This document shows, in pieces, positions 17,778 through 28,421 of a DNA stretch of 41,872 nucleotides. Source of the DNA: Rhodocyclaceae bacterium (GTDB lineage Bacteria; Pseudomonadota; Gammaproteobacteria; Burkholderiales; Rhodocyclaceae); the NCBI GenBank assembly GCA_029982755.1, contig JARRBR010000011.1, positions 1-41,872 on the forward strand. Reading direction: 5' to 3'. Made by a program: the position numbers and the translations under genes. The notes under the pieces are model-generated. The model searched no databases and was not told the DNA's origin. It was given only the letters and a program-made list of their open reading frames with translations. Within the stretch, counting starts at the first letter, position 1, and every line of letters begins with the position of its first letter.

Positions 17778-17793
17778 TGCAATCGCCATGCCA
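17778..17793 (-). promoter_or_regulatory. Sigma-54 promoter of the PQQ dehydrogenase
   Basis: On the minus strand it reads TGGCATGGCGATTGCA: GG and GC are 10 nt apart, with a single change (T for C) from TGGCACG-N4-TTGCA. The predicted start is ~17767, leaving a ~74-nt leader. The enhancer-like site at 17961-17977 lies 167 nt upstream. Confidence 0.82.
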
Positions 17794-17960
17794 CAGCACC
17801 ACCGACGTGCGCCGGCGGTGCGGCGCAGTGCCAGCGCCGGCGCGGCCCGCAGCGAGGAGAGAGGCAAGCAGCGAACGCCGGCGCATGGCCGCCGTGACAG
17901 GGGCACGCTGCTCCAGCCGCAGCGCGAGGAGCTGTCCGCAACGGAGCGGCGGAGCAGAAA

Positions 17961-17977
17961 TGTTGCGCTTCGGAACA
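17961..17977. promoter_or_regulatory. 17-bp near-palindromic enhancer site between divergent promoters
   Basis: TGTTGCGCTTCGGAACA has two inverted half-sites (TGTTgCG / CGgAACA). It is 42 nt upstream of the -24 element of the SoxYZ-like operon and 167 nt upstream of that of the PQQ dehydrogenase on the other strand. It is thus placed to serve both as an upstream activating sequence, most likely for one of the two AcoR/BmoR-type activators. Confidence 0.7.
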
Positions 17978-18019
17978 AGGCCCGTCCGGCCGCAGCGGGC
18001 CGGCCGGGGCATCGCTCGC

Positions 18020-18035
18020 TGGCACGACGATTGCA
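18020..18035 (+). promoter_or_regulatory. Sigma-54 promoter of the SoxYZ-like/hydrolase operon
   Basis: TGGCACGACGATTGCA is a full RpoN consensus match. The predicted start (~18046) gives a ~54-nt leader to ATG 18100, which has AGGA seven nt upstream. Confidence 0.88.
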
Positions 18036-18099
18036 CCTGCCCGGCAGGCATATCCGGGGCGGGCGATTCCCCGCCTGCCCCGCTTTCCAGGACCACACC

Positions 18100-18912
18100 A
18101 TGAGACCACCCGGTTCGGCCCGGCGCCTGCTGGCGGCGGGTATCGCTGCGCTGTTCGCGTGCACCGCCGCGCCTGCCCTCGTGCGCGCGCAATCCGACGC
18201 AAGCCCGGCAGGGATCGCGGACCCGCTCGAGTCACCGCGCTGGGGCGACATGCGCAAGGCGTTCTTCGACGGCCAGGCGGTAGTGTTCGACCCCCGCGTC
18301 AAAGTCAGCGGCCCCGCGGTGGCGGAAGATCCGCTCAACGTGCCCATCACCGTCGATGCCAGCGCGCTGCCCGGCGTGGAGGAGATGATCGTGTTCGCGG
18401 ACTTCAACCCGATCGTGAAGGCACTGCGCTTCGAGCCGGGCGCGGCCCGCGCCAGCCTCGGCTTCCGGCTCAAGCTGCAGCAGTCCTCGCCGATCCGCGT
18501 CGCGGCAAGAACGGCCGACGGCACGTGGCGGGTGGGCGGCGCCTGGGTCACCACCACCGGCGGCGGCTGCACCCTGCCCTCGCTCGGCTCCGGTTCGGCG
18601 GAATGGCAGGAGCGCCTGAACGAGGTCCACGGCCGTCTGTGGCCGCGCATCGGCGGCGGCGAACGCCTGCGCATGCGCATCATCCATCCGATGGATACGG
18701 GCCTGGCCGCCGGCATCCCGGCCTTCCACATCGAGGACATCGTGGTCACCGACGCGTCGGGCCAGGTCCTTAGCCGGATCCAGCCACTCGAACCGGTCGC
18801 GGAGAACCCGAGCTTCACGCTCGACTTCGCTGCGGTCGCCCCCGGGGAACGCCTGCACGTCGGCGGCCGCGACAACAACGGCAACCCCATCGACGCCTGG
18901 GTGACGCGATGA
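18100..18912 (+). CDS. Quinoprotein-associated fused SoxYZ-like carrier
   Basis: A 270-residue periplasmic protein. The signal peptide is [20 protein letters not shown], then a SoxY-like domain (~45-160) followed by a SoxZ-like domain (~165-270). SoxY proteins carry sulfur intermediates on a Cys near their C terminus in a GGCGG motif; here the fused protein keeps Cys157 in [11 protein letters not shown] at the domain border. Fused SoxYZ-like proteins recur beside PQQ dehydrogenases, but not as part of thiosulfate oxidation. Their proposed role in a quinoprotein 'relay' is family knowledge without a firm mechanism. The gene overlaps the next one by 4 nt (ATGA). Confidence 0.86.
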   Translation: MRPPGSARRLLAAGIAALFACTAAPALVRAQSDASPAGIADPLESPRWGDMRKAFFDGQAVVFDPRVKVSGPAVAEDPLNVPITVDASALPGVEEMIVFADFNPIVKALRFEPGAARASLGFRLKLQQSSPIRVAARTADGTWRVGGAWVTTTGGGCTLPSLGSGSAEWQERLNEVHGRLWPRIGGGERLRMRIIHPMDTGLAAGIPAFHIEDIVVTDASGQVLSRIQPLEPVAENPSFTLDFAAVAPGERLHVGGRDNNGNPIDAWVTR

Positions 18913-20387
18913 CGCCCGCCGCCCCGCTCGCCCCCACGTGCGTGGTGCGCCCGCATCCACGACACCCGCGCCCGGGCCGTTTCCCTGTCGTCATGCGCTG
19001 GCTTGCCCGCGTGCTGGCCGCGCTGTCCGCCCTGCTCGCGCTGATCCCCGGCGCGCATGCCGAACGCTTCGACTATCGGCTCGAGCCGCGCGAGATCGCG
19101 CCCGGCGCCTATGTCATCGTCGGACTGAAGGAGGACTTCTCCTTCACCAACGGCGGCAACATCGCGAACGCCGGATTCCTGGTCGGTACGGAAGGCGTGA
19201 TCGTCATCGACACCGGCTCGTCGAAGCGCTACGGCGAGCAGATGCTGGCCGCGATCCGCCGCGTCACGCCGCTGCCGGTGGTGCTCACCCTCAACACCCA
19301 TCATCACCCCGACCACTTCCTCGGCAACCAGGCCTTCCCGCCCGCCACGCTGGCCGCGCTGCCGGAGACGATCGCCGCCATCCGCAGCGAGGGCGAAGCC
19401 TTCAACGCCAACATGTACCGTCTCAACGGCGACTGGATGCGCGACACCGAGGTGGTCGTCCCCGCTCGCGCAGTGGAACCCGGCCGCCAGCGCATCGGTG
19501 GCCGCGACGTCGAGCTGCTCGCGCTCGGCGGCCACACCGTGGCCGACCTCGCGCTCGTCGACCACGACACCGGCACCGTCTTCGCCGCCGACCTCGTCTT
19601 CAACGGCCGCACCCCCACCACGCCGCATGCCGACATCGCGCGCTGGCTGGCCGCGCTCGACGCGCTCGAGCGCCTGCCGGCGCAGCGCTGGGTGCCCGGC
19701 CATGGCGAGGTCGTCACCGACACCGCGCCGCTGCGCCAGACCCGCGACTATCTCGCATGGCTGCAGCGCACCATCCGCCAGAGCGCCGAGGACGGGCTGG
19801 ACATGAGCGAGGTGTTCGCGACGCCCATCCCCGCGCGCTTCGCCGCCCTGGCGCTGGTCGAGAACGAGTTCCGGCGCTCGGTCGCGCACCTGTTCCCGGC
19901 GGCGGAACAGGCGGTGCTCGAGGGCCCGGCGAGGGCGGACGAGGCGGCGGACGAGACCGCCGGCCGGCAGGCGGGCGCGGATGCCGGGATCCGCGTCCGC
20001 CACTTCACCGACGTCGACTTCTCGGACGTGCGCGACGCGCTCGCCGAAGCGATTGCAGCAGAAGGCATCACGCCGCCGGTGGTGAGCCATTTCGGCCACA
20101 TGCTCGACCGCACCGCGCCCGACCTCGGCCACGCGCGCGGGCTCTACGCCGAGGCCGAGATCCTCACCTTCTGCAACGCGGCAGTCGCTGCCCGCCTCGC
20201 CGCCGAAGCGCGCGAGCACATTGCGCTGTGCCCGCTGTCGATCGGGGTCTATGCCGAGCCCCGCGCCCCGCGCGAGGTGCGCGTCGCCTACCGCCCCCCG
20301 GGCATCGACACGCCAGGAGCGACAGCGGCGCGCGAACTGATGGCGCGGATCGTGAGGCGCGCGGCGGCCCTGCTCGGGCGCGAGTGA
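18909..20387 (+). CDS. Quinoprotein-relay zinc hydrolase (MBL fold) fused to a DUF302-like domain
   Basis: A 492-residue protein with two parts. Residues ~52-335 are a metallo-beta-lactamase-fold hydrolase with the zinc motif HHHPDH (131-136), GGHTVADL (His209) and PGHGE (His264). They match the hydrolases found with PQQ dehydrogenases and SoxYZ-like carriers. Residues ~362-470 look like a DUF302 domain ([47 protein letters not shown]). Ala/Glu/Asp-rich linker residues 340-360 separate them. A signal peptide ([22 protein letters not shown]) begins at residue 30, so ATG 18993 may be the true start. ATG 18909 is listed because it overlaps the upstream stop. Likely periplasmic. Confidence 0.83.
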   Translation: MTPAAPLAPTCVVRPHPRHPRPGRFPVVMRWLARVLAALSALLALIPGAHAERFDYRLEPREIAPGAYVIVGLKEDFSFTNGGNIANAGFLVGTEGVIVIDTGSSKRYGEQMLAAIRRVTPLPVVLTLNTHHHPDHFLGNQAFPPATLAALPETIAAIRSEGEAFNANMYRLNGDWMRDTEVVVPARAVEPGRQRIGGRDVELLALGGHTVADLALVDHDTGTVFAADLVFNGRTPTTPHADIARWLAALDALERLPAQRWVPGHGEVVTDTAPLRQTRDYLAWLQRTIRQSAEDGLDMSEVFATPIPARFAALALVENEFRRSVAHLFPAAEQAVLEGPARADEAADETAGRQAGADAGIRVRHFTDVDFSDVRDALAEAIAAEGITPPVVSHFGHMLDRTAPDLGHARGLYAEAEILTFCNAAVAARLAAEAREHIALCPLSIGVYAEPRAPREVRVAYRPPGIDTPGATAARELMARIVRRAAALLGRE

Positions 20388-20441
20388 GCGACGCAAGGCG
20401 TAGCGCGGCGGGGGTACGCGGCGACGCCCGTCGCAGGCGGA

Positions 20442-22487
<2,046 letters not shown>

Positions 22488-22653
22488 GTCGTCTTCCTCC
22501 GGCTCCCCGGAAACGTGGTCCGGGGATGCAGTTTTATGGTTGTGTTCAAAAAAGTAGCACCTGCCCAACATTGAAGCAAATGCAGCGCCGCCTTTCAGGC
22601 CCCGGCCCGGCGGGATCGCCGCGTGGCGCGCTGCGCGGGGCTTCCGGCACGAC

Positions 22654-22668
22654 TGGCACAAGGTTTGC
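22654..22668 (+). promoter_or_regulatory. Sigma-54 promoter of the small repeat-protein gene
   Basis: TGGCACAAGGTTTGC has the GG-N10-GC spacing and differs from the RpoN consensus at one base. The predicted start is ~22680, about 79 nt before ATG 22759. No clear copy of the 17-bp enhancer site was found in the 165 nt between it and the divergent activator gene. Confidence 0.72.
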
Positions 22669-22758
22669 CTGAAAACAGGGCTTGTGTCATTCCAGCACAG
22701 CCGTCCGCACGCACGCACCGCGTCGGCGCACCGACCATCCACCGAGGAGGCGTTCGTC

Positions 22759-23118
22759 ATGCATGCCTGTCCCCTGCCCACCGACTCGATCCTGCGCCGG
22801 CACTTCGAGCAGCTCGCGTCCTCCGCCGGACTGCCACAACCGCCGCAGGACTCGATCCTGCAGCGCCACTACCGGCAGCTGCTCGATGCCCGCCTCGAAG
22901 CCAGGCCCGCCGCCGCGCCCGCCGCGACGCCCGCAGCCACCCAAGCCCAGCCCGCCGCGAGCCCGCGTCCGGCCCCTGCGCCCGAGGCGCCTCAGGTGAT
23001 GCGCAGCCAGCCCGCCCACGCCGCCCGCGAGCCCGCGTCGATGCCCGATCGCAACCCGCCGCCGGCGCCGGCCACGAGCTGGTTCAGCCGCCTGCTGGCG
23101 CGGATATTTGGCAGCTGA
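22759..23118 (+). CDS. Small protein with tandem DSILxRHxxQL repeats, unknown function
   Basis: Not recognised. It is 119 residues with no signal peptide. The N-terminal part has two copies of a 13-residue motif, PTDSILRRHFEQL (~7-19) and PQDSILQRHYRQL (~32-44). A long Pro/Ala linker follows (~50-105), and the protein ends in an aromatic/basic amphipathic segment TSWFSRLLARIFGS. This looks like two peptide 'hooks' and a membrane- or partner-binding tail joined by a flexible tether. ATG 22759 is preceded by GAGGAGG at ideal spacing; an in-frame upstream GTG-type start at 22684 would lie on the predicted promoter start. A sigma-54 promoter and its place in the PQQ cluster tie it to alcohol oxidation. 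Confidence 0.72.
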   Translation: MHACPLPTDSILRRHFEQLASSAGLPQPPQDSILQRHYRQLLDARLEARPAAAPAATPAATQAQPAASPRPAPAPEAPQVMRSQPAHAAREPASMPDRNPPPAPATSWFSRLLARIFGS

Positions 23119-23165
23119 GTTGGAAACCGAGTCGGCAACCCGTTTGCCAACTCGGCTTCCAACTC
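23117..23165. repeat. Long imperfect inverted repeat between small protein and formate dehydrogenase
   Basis: 22-nt arms (23117-23138 and 23144-23165) pair at 20 of 22 positions around a 5-nt loop. The arms are themselves built from repeats of GAGTTGG and CCGAGTTGGCAA-like units. The left arm overlaps the stop codon of the small protein gene. It may end that transcript; there is no T tract. Confidence 0.7.
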
Positions 23166-23256
23166 GGTTGCCAGCCGACCCGCCAGCCGCCCGACCGCAT
23201 CATGAACCGGGCGCCGACCCGCAACCCGCCCCCGACCACCGAGGAACATCCCCAAG

Positions 23257-25002
23257 ATGGCCGCTTCCACGACCGCCCAGGACAGCCCCGTGCGCCGCAA
23301 GCCCCGCGCCACGCAGCGCGGCCGGCAACTCGAGCCCGCCGCGCTCGCCGAGATCGAGACCCTGCTCGCTGGCCGTCCGCGCGCCCGCGACCACCTCATC
23401 GAGCACCTGCACGCGATCCAGGACGCCTGCGGCCATCTCTCGCTGCGCCACCTGCAGGCGCTGGCGCAGTGGATGAACCTGCCGATGGCCGCGGTGTATG
23501 AGACCGCCACCTTCTACGCCCACTTCGACATCGTCCGCGAGGGGGAAATTCCGCCCCCGGCGGTGACCATCCGCGTGTGCGATTCGCTGTCCTGCGAACT
23601 CGCCGGCGCACGCACGCTGCATGCGGCGCTCGCCGCCGACATCGACCCGGCACGGGTTCGCGTCGTGCGCGCCCCGTGCATGGGGCGCTGCGACAGCGCG
23701 CCGGTGGTCGAGGTCGGCCACCGCCACCTCGGCCACGCCACGCCGGCCGCGGTGCGCACCCTGCTCGAAGCCGATGGTGGGCTGCATCCTGAGCCGATCG
23801 CCTGGCAGCGGCTCGACGCCTACCGCGCCGAGGGCGGCTACGCACTGCTGCAGTCCGTGCGCGACGGCAGTGTCTCCGTCGAACAGCTCAGCCAGGTGCT
23901 GCAGGACGCCGGCCTGCGCGGTTTGGGCGGCGCCGGCTTCCCCACGTTCAGGAAGTGGGCCTTCGTGCGTGCCGAACCCGCGCCGCGCTACATGGTGATC
24001 AACGCCGACGAGGGCGAACCCGGCACCTTCAAGGACCGCCAGTACCTGGAGCAGGCGCCGCACCGCTTCCTCGAGGGCGCCCTCATCAGCGCCGCGGCGG
24101 TGGACGCGGCCGCGCTCTACATCTACCTGCGCGACGAATACCCCGGCCTGCATTCGGCGCTGCGCGAAGCGATCGCCGAGGCGGAGTCCGCCGGCCTCGC
24201 CGCGCCCGGCTTCGTCCACCTGCGCCGCGGCGCCGGCGCCTACATCTGCGGCGAGGAGTCGGCGCTGATCGAGTCGCTCGAAGGCAAGCCCGGCAAGCCG
24301 CGCCACCGCCCGCCCTTCGTCGCGCAGAAGGGTCTGTTCGATCGCCCGACGCTGGTGAACAACGTCGAGACCGTCTACTGGATCCCGCTGCTGTGGCAGC
24401 GCGGCGCCGCGTGGTTCGCCAGCCAGGGCCGCAATGGACGCAAGGGGCTGCGCAGCTTCTCGGTGTCGGGCCGCGTGAACAAGCCCGGCGTGCATCTGGC
24501 CCCGGCCGGCATCACGCTGCAGGAACTGGTCGACGAATACTGCGGCGGCATGGCCGAAGGCCACCGCCTGCTCGCCTACCTGCCCGGCGGCGCCTCGGGC
24601 GGCATCCTGCCGGCGAGCAAGGCCGACATCCCGCTCGATTTCGACACCCTGCAGCCGCACGGCTGCTTCATCGGCTCGGCCGCGGTGGTGGTGATTTCGG
24701 ATCGGGACGACCTGCGCGCGGTGGCGAAGAACCTGATGGCCTTCTTCGCTGACGAATCCTGCGGCCAGTGCACGCCCTGCCGCGTCGGCACCGAGAAGAT
24801 GCTCGGCCTGCTCGAACGCGACGAATGGGATGCCGACCAGCTCCAGCGCCTCGCCCAGGTCATGCAGGACGCCTCGATCTGCGGCCTCGGCCAGGCCGCG
24901 CCCAACCCGGTCACCAGCCTGCTGCGTTTCTTCCCGGCCGAACTGGCAAAACAGGGCGTGAGCCTGCGCCCGGCCACCGCGAACACGGAATCCGCCTCAT
25001 GA
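23257..25002 (+). CDS. NAD-dependent formate dehydrogenase beta subunit (NuoE-NuoF fusion)
   Basis: A 581-residue cytoplasmic diaphorase subunit that passes electrons from formate to NAD+. Residues ~25-190 are NuoE/thioredoxin-like with [2Fe-2S] ligands Cys108, Cys113 (RVCDSLSC), Cys141 and Cys145 (PCMGRC). The rest is NuoF: FMN/NADH motif YICGEESALIESLEGKPGKP, NADEGEPGTFKDR, and the N3 [4Fe-4S] ligands ESCGQCTPCRVGT. The fused form matches the beta subunit of the two-subunit tungsten FDH1 of Methylorubrum rather than the separate FdsG/FdsB of other soluble FDHs. The frame was started at ATG 23257, with GAGGAA upstream. It overlaps the alpha gene by 4 nt. Confidence 0.93.
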   Translation: MAASTTAQDSPVRRKPRATQRGRQLEPAALAEIETLLAGRPRARDHLIEHLHAIQDACGHLSLRHLQALAQWMNLPMAAVYETATFYAHFDIVREGEIPPPAVTIRVCDSLSCELAGARTLHAALAADIDPARVRVVRAPCMGRCDSAPVVEVGHRHLGHATPAAVRTLLEADGGLHPEPIAWQRLDAYRAEGGYALLQSVRDGSVSVEQLSQVLQDAGLRGLGGAGFPTFRKWAFVRAEPAPRYMVINADEGEPGTFKDRQYLEQAPHRFLEGALISAAAVDAAALYIYLRDEYPGLHSALREAIAEAESAGLAAPGFVHLRRGAGAYICGEESALIESLEGKPGKPRHRPPFVAQKGLFDRPTLVNNVETVYWIPLLWQRGAAWFASQGRNGRKGLRSFSVSGRVNKPGVHLAPAGITLQELVDEYCGGMAEGHRLLAYLPGGASGGILPASKADIPLDFDTLQPHGCFIGSAAVVVISDRDDLRAVAKNLMAFFADESCGQCTPCRVGTEKMLGLLERDEWDADQLQRLAQVMQDASICGLGQAAPNPVTSLLRFFPAELAKQGVSLRPATANTESAS

Positions 25003-27845
25003 GCACGCTTGCATCAGCCCCGCCCCCCTCCCCGGCTCCCTCCTTGACTGCATCGCCGGACGCCTTCGAGATCACCCTCGACGGCGTCCGCGTGCAGGCT
25101 TTTTCGGGAGAAAGCCTGTGGCAGGTCGCCAAACGCGCCGGCGATCGCATCCCGCACCTGTGCTTCAAGGACGCCCCCGGCTACCGCGCCGACGGCAACT
25201 GCCGCGCCTGCATGGTCGAGATCGAGGGCGAGCGCACGCTGGCGGCGAGTTGCATCCGCCCCGCCATGCCCGGCATGGTGGTGCGGAGCGCCTCGTCCGA
25301 GCGCGTGCGCACCGCGCGCGAAGGCGTGATGGAGCTGCTGCTCGCCGACCAGCCGGCGCGCGCCGACAGTCCCGACCGCTCCAGCCACTTCTGGGAGATG
25401 GTCGACCTGATGGCGCTCGACATCGATGCGCCCGACGCCCCGCACGCCCGCCTGCCCAAGCGCCGCGAGGCGCCAACCCCGCCCGACACCTCGCACACCG
25501 CGATGCACGTCAATCTGGATGCCTGCATCGACTGCAACCTGTGCGTGCGCGCCTGCCGCGAGGTGCAGGTCAACGACGTCATCGGCCTCGCCCACCGAGG
25601 CGCGGGCGCGAAGATCGTGTTCGACTTCGACGACCCGATGGGCGACAGCACCTGCGTCGCCTGTGGCGAGTGCGTGCAGGCCTGCCCCACCGGCGCGCTG
25701 ATGCCTGCCCGCATCATCGACGAACACGGCCGCGGCGACTCGGCCTGTGCCGACCGCAAGGTCGATTCGGTCTGCCCGTACTGCGGCGTCGGCTGCCAGC
25801 TCACCTACCACGTCAGGCACGACAAGATCGTCTTCGTCGAGGGACGCAACGGGCCGTCGAACGAAAACCGCCTGTGCGTGAAGGGCCGCTTCGGCTTCGA
25901 CTACCCCAACCACCCCTCTCGCCTCACCGTGCCGCTGATCCGGCGCGAAGGCGTGCCGAAGGGCATCGACCCGGATTTCGACCCCGCCAAGCCGCTGACT
26001 CACTTCCGCGCCGCGAGCTGGGACGAGGCGCTCGACGTCGCCGCCGCCGGCCTGCGCCGCCTGCGCGACGAACACGGCCCCGACGCGCTCGCCGGCTTCG
26101 GCAGCGCCAAATGCTCCAATGAAGAAGCCTGGCTGTTCCAGAAGCTGGTGCGTACCGGCTTCCGTTCCAACCACGTGGACCACTGCACCCGGCTGTGCCA
26201 CGCCAGCTCGGTCGCGGCGCTGATCGAATGCATCGGCTCGGGTGCGGTCACCGCCTCCTTCATGCAGGCGCAGCAGGCCGACGTCGTCATCCTCACCGGC
26301 TGCAACCCGACGGTGAACCACCCGGTCGCCGCCACCTATTTCAAGCAGGCGGCCAAGCGCGGCACCAGGCTCATCGTGCTCGACCCGCGCGGCATCACCA
26401 TGGGCGCCTACGCCCACCGCATGGTGCGCTTCACCCCGGGCAGCGACGTGTCGCTGTTCAACGCCATGCTCAACGTGATCGTCACCGAACACCTGTACGA
26501 CGAGGACTACGTCGCCGCCCACACCGAGGGCTTCGAGGCCCTCAAGGCACACGTCGCGCCAATGACGCCCGAGGCCATGTCGCCCGCCTGCGGCGTCGCC
26601 CCCGACGAGATCCGCGACATCGCCCGCCTGTACGCCAAGGCCGAGCGCGCGATGATCTTCTGGGGCATGGGCATCTCGCAGCACACCCACGGCACCGACA
26701 ACGCGCGCTGCCTGATCTCGCTCGCGCTTGCCACCGGCCACATCGGCCGCCCCGGCACCGGCCTGCACCCGCTGCGCGGCCAGAACAACGTGCAGGGGGC
26801 ATCGGACGCCGGCCTCATCCCGATGGTCTTCCCCGACTACCAGCCCGTAGGCAATGCGCAGATCCGCGCCGCCTTCGAGGAGCTGTGGAATACGCCGCTG
26901 CATGACAAGCCCGGCCTCACCGTGGTCGAGATCATGCACGCCATCCATGCCGGCACCATCCGCGGCATGTACATCCAGGGCGAAAACCCGGCCATGTCCG
27001 ACCCCGACCTCGCCCATGCGCGCGGCGCGCTGGCCATGCTCGAGCATCTGGTCGTGCAGGACCTCTTCGTCACCGAAACCGCACAGTTCGCCGACGTCAT
27101 CCTGCCGGCCTCGGCCTGGGCCGAAAAGGACGGCACCGTCACCAACACCAACCGCCAGGTACAGATGGGCCGCGCCGCCGTGCCCCTGCCCGGAGACGCC
27201 CGCCCCGACTGGTGGATCATCCAGGAGATCGCCCGCCGCCTTGGCCTCGACTGGCACTACACCCACCCGCGCGACGTCTTCGCCGAGATGAAACGCGGCA
27301 TGCACTCGCTCGACCACATCAGCTGGGAGCGGCTGGACGCGGAGCAATCTGTCACCTACCCCTGCCCCGCCGACGACGCCCCCGGCCTGGACGTGGTCTT
27401 CGGCGACCGCTTCCCCACCGCCAGCGGCCGCGCCCGCTTCCGCCCCACCGTGCCACTGCCGCCCGACGAGCCGATCGACGACGCCTGGCCCACCGTGCTC
27501 ATCACCGGCCGCCAGCTCGAACACTGGCACACCGGCTCGATGACCCGCCGCGCCACGGTGCTCGACGCGCTGGAACCGGCCCCGGTGGCGACGCTCGCCC
27601 CCGGCGAGCTCGCCCGCCTCGGGCTCGAACCCGGCGCGGCGCTGTCGATCGAGACCCGCCGCGGCAGGATCACGCTCACCGCGCGCACCGATCCGCTGAT
27701 GCCCGAAGGCATGGTCTTCGTGCCCTTCTGCTACGTGGAAGCGGCGGCCAACATGCTGACCAACCCTGCGCTCGACCCATACGGGAAGATTCCGGAGTTC
27801 AAGTACGCGGCATGCAGGCTGGCGGCGGGCGTTCCCGCAGCCTAG
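24999..27845 (+). CDS. fdhF: Formate dehydrogenase alpha (catalytic) subunit, Mo/W bis-pterin
   Basis: A 948-residue catalytic subunit. The N-terminal [2Fe-2S] domain has Cys55, Cys68, Cys71 and Cys85. Two ferredoxin-type clusters follow (CIDCNLCVRACRE; CVACGECVQACP), then the molybdopterin domain with its own cluster (CPYCGVGC..., VKGRFGFDY). The metal ligand is Cys400 followed by His401 (DHCTRLCHASSV), i.e. cysteine, not selenocysteine. GRPGTGLHPLRGQNNVQG carries the second-sphere Arg. It oxidises formate to CO2. The metal (Mo or W) cannot be decided from sequence; nearby tungstate genes favour W. The ATG overlaps the beta stop. No fdhD or fdsD chaperone gene is adjacent. Confidence 0.95.
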   Translation: MSTLASAPPPSPAPSLTASPDAFEITLDGVRVQAFSGESLWQVAKRAGDRIPHLCFKDAPGYRADGNCRACMVEIEGERTLAASCIRPAMPGMVVRSASSERVRTAREGVMELLLADQPARADSPDRSSHFWEMVDLMALDIDAPDAPHARLPKRREAPTPPDTSHTAMHVNLDACIDCNLCVRACREVQVNDVIGLAHRGAGAKIVFDFDDPMGDSTCVACGECVQACPTGALMPARIIDEHGRGDSACADRKVDSVCPYCGVGCQLTYHVRHDKIVFVEGRNGPSNENRLCVKGRFGFDYPNHPSRLTVPLIRREGVPKGIDPDFDPAKPLTHFRAASWDEALDVAAAGLRRLRDEHGPDALAGFGSAKCSNEEAWLFQKLVRTGFRSNHVDHCTRLCHASSVAALIECIGSGAVTASFMQAQQADVVILTGCNPTVNHPVAATYFKQAAKRGTRLIVLDPRGITMGAYAHRMVRFTPGSDVSLFNAMLNVIVTEHLYDEDYVAAHTEGFEALKAHVAPMTPEAMSPACGVAPDEIRDIARLYAKAERAMIFWGMGISQHTHGTDNARCLISLALATGHIGRPGTGLHPLRGQNNVQGASDAGLIPMVFPDYQPVGNAQIRAAFEELWNTPLHDKPGLTVVEIMHAIHAGTIRGMYIQGENPAMSDPDLAHARGALAMLEHLVVQDLFVTETAQFADVILPASAWAEKDGTVTNTNRQVQMGRAAVPLPGDARPDWWIIQEIARRLGLDWHYTHPRDVFAEMKRGMHSLDHISWERLDAEQSVTYPCPADDAPGLDVVFGDRFPTASGRARFRPTVPLPPDEPIDDAWPTVLITGRQLEHWHTGSMTRRATVLDALEPAPVATLAPGELARLGLEPGAALSIETRRGRITLTARTDPLMPEGMVFVPFCYVEAAANMLTNPALDPYGKIPEFKYAACRLAAGVPAA

Positions 27846-27850
27846 CCCGA

Positions 27851-27882
27851 GGCCGGTCGGCCGCCCCGCGGCACGACCGGCC
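27851..27882. terminator. Possible hairpin between convergent fdh and maoC-like genes
   Basis: GGCCGGTC (27851-27858) and GACCGGCC (27875-27882) are perfect 8-bp arms in the 42-bp convergent gap. The loop is GC-rich and there is no T tract, so intrinsic termination would be weak. Confidence 0.45.
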
Positions 27883-27887
27883 CGCCA

Positions 27888-28337
27888 TCACCTCCGCCGC
27901 TGCACAACCAGATTCGCCACATACACCTGGAGCGCCTCGTCGTCCTGGTTCAGCGTCGTCACCTGCACCTTGACGATGCCCTGCTCCGGGCGCGACTTCG
28001 ACGGGCGGACATCGAGCACCTCGATCTCGAGATGCAACTCGTCCCCGGGCCGTGCCGGCTGCGGCCAGCGCAGCTCCTCGAGGCCGGCGCCGATCACGCC
28101 GCCGGCCGGGCGGAACTCGCTGTCCACCAGTAGCCGCATGGTGACCGCCGCCGTATGCCAGCCGCTGGCCGCGAGCCCGCGGAACAGCGTTGCCTGCGCG
28201 GCCTCATCGTCGAGGTGGAAGGGCTGCGGGTCGAACTCGGCGGCGAAGGACCGGATCGCGTCGCGGTCGAGCGTGCGGCGGCCGGAGCCGAATTTCTGGC
28301 CGACGGTCAGGTCGTCGAGGTAGTGGGGCTGGGTCAT
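27888..28337 (-). CDS. MaoC-like (R)-enoyl-CoA hydratase family protein
   Basis: A 149-residue hot-dog-fold protein. The MaoC/PhaJ signature is present: DRDAIRSFAAEFDPQPFHLDDEAA (catalytic Asp and His of the DxxPxH motif), LAASGWHTAAVTMRL, and GAGLEELRWPQPARPGDELH. Such enzymes hydrate enoyl-CoAs or related thioesters. The specific substrate is not deducible; it is a single-domain form. ATG 28337 has AAGGAG 8 nt upstream. It is followed on the other side by the MFS gene in the same orientation, 84 bp away. Confidence 0.88.
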   Translation of the reverse strand: MTQPHYLDDLTVGQKFGSGRRTLDRDAIRSFAAEFDPQPFHLDDEAAQATLFRGLAASGWHTAAVTMRLLVDSEFRPAGGVIGAGLEELRWPQPARPGDELHLEIEVLDVRPSKSRPEQGIVKVQVTTLNQDDEALQVYVANLVVQRRR

Positions 28338-28421
28338 CGTCAAGGCTCCTTGCCAGGTGATCGAGTTCGTCTTGATTGAGGTTCCGGGTGGCGGGCGGCG
28401 TCATCCCCGGCTGATGCCCGC

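Noticed and set aside
25004-27530. Long minus-strand frame opposite the FDH alpha gene
   Set aside because: Antisense shadow of a well-conserved gene with all Cys motifs intact on the plus strand.
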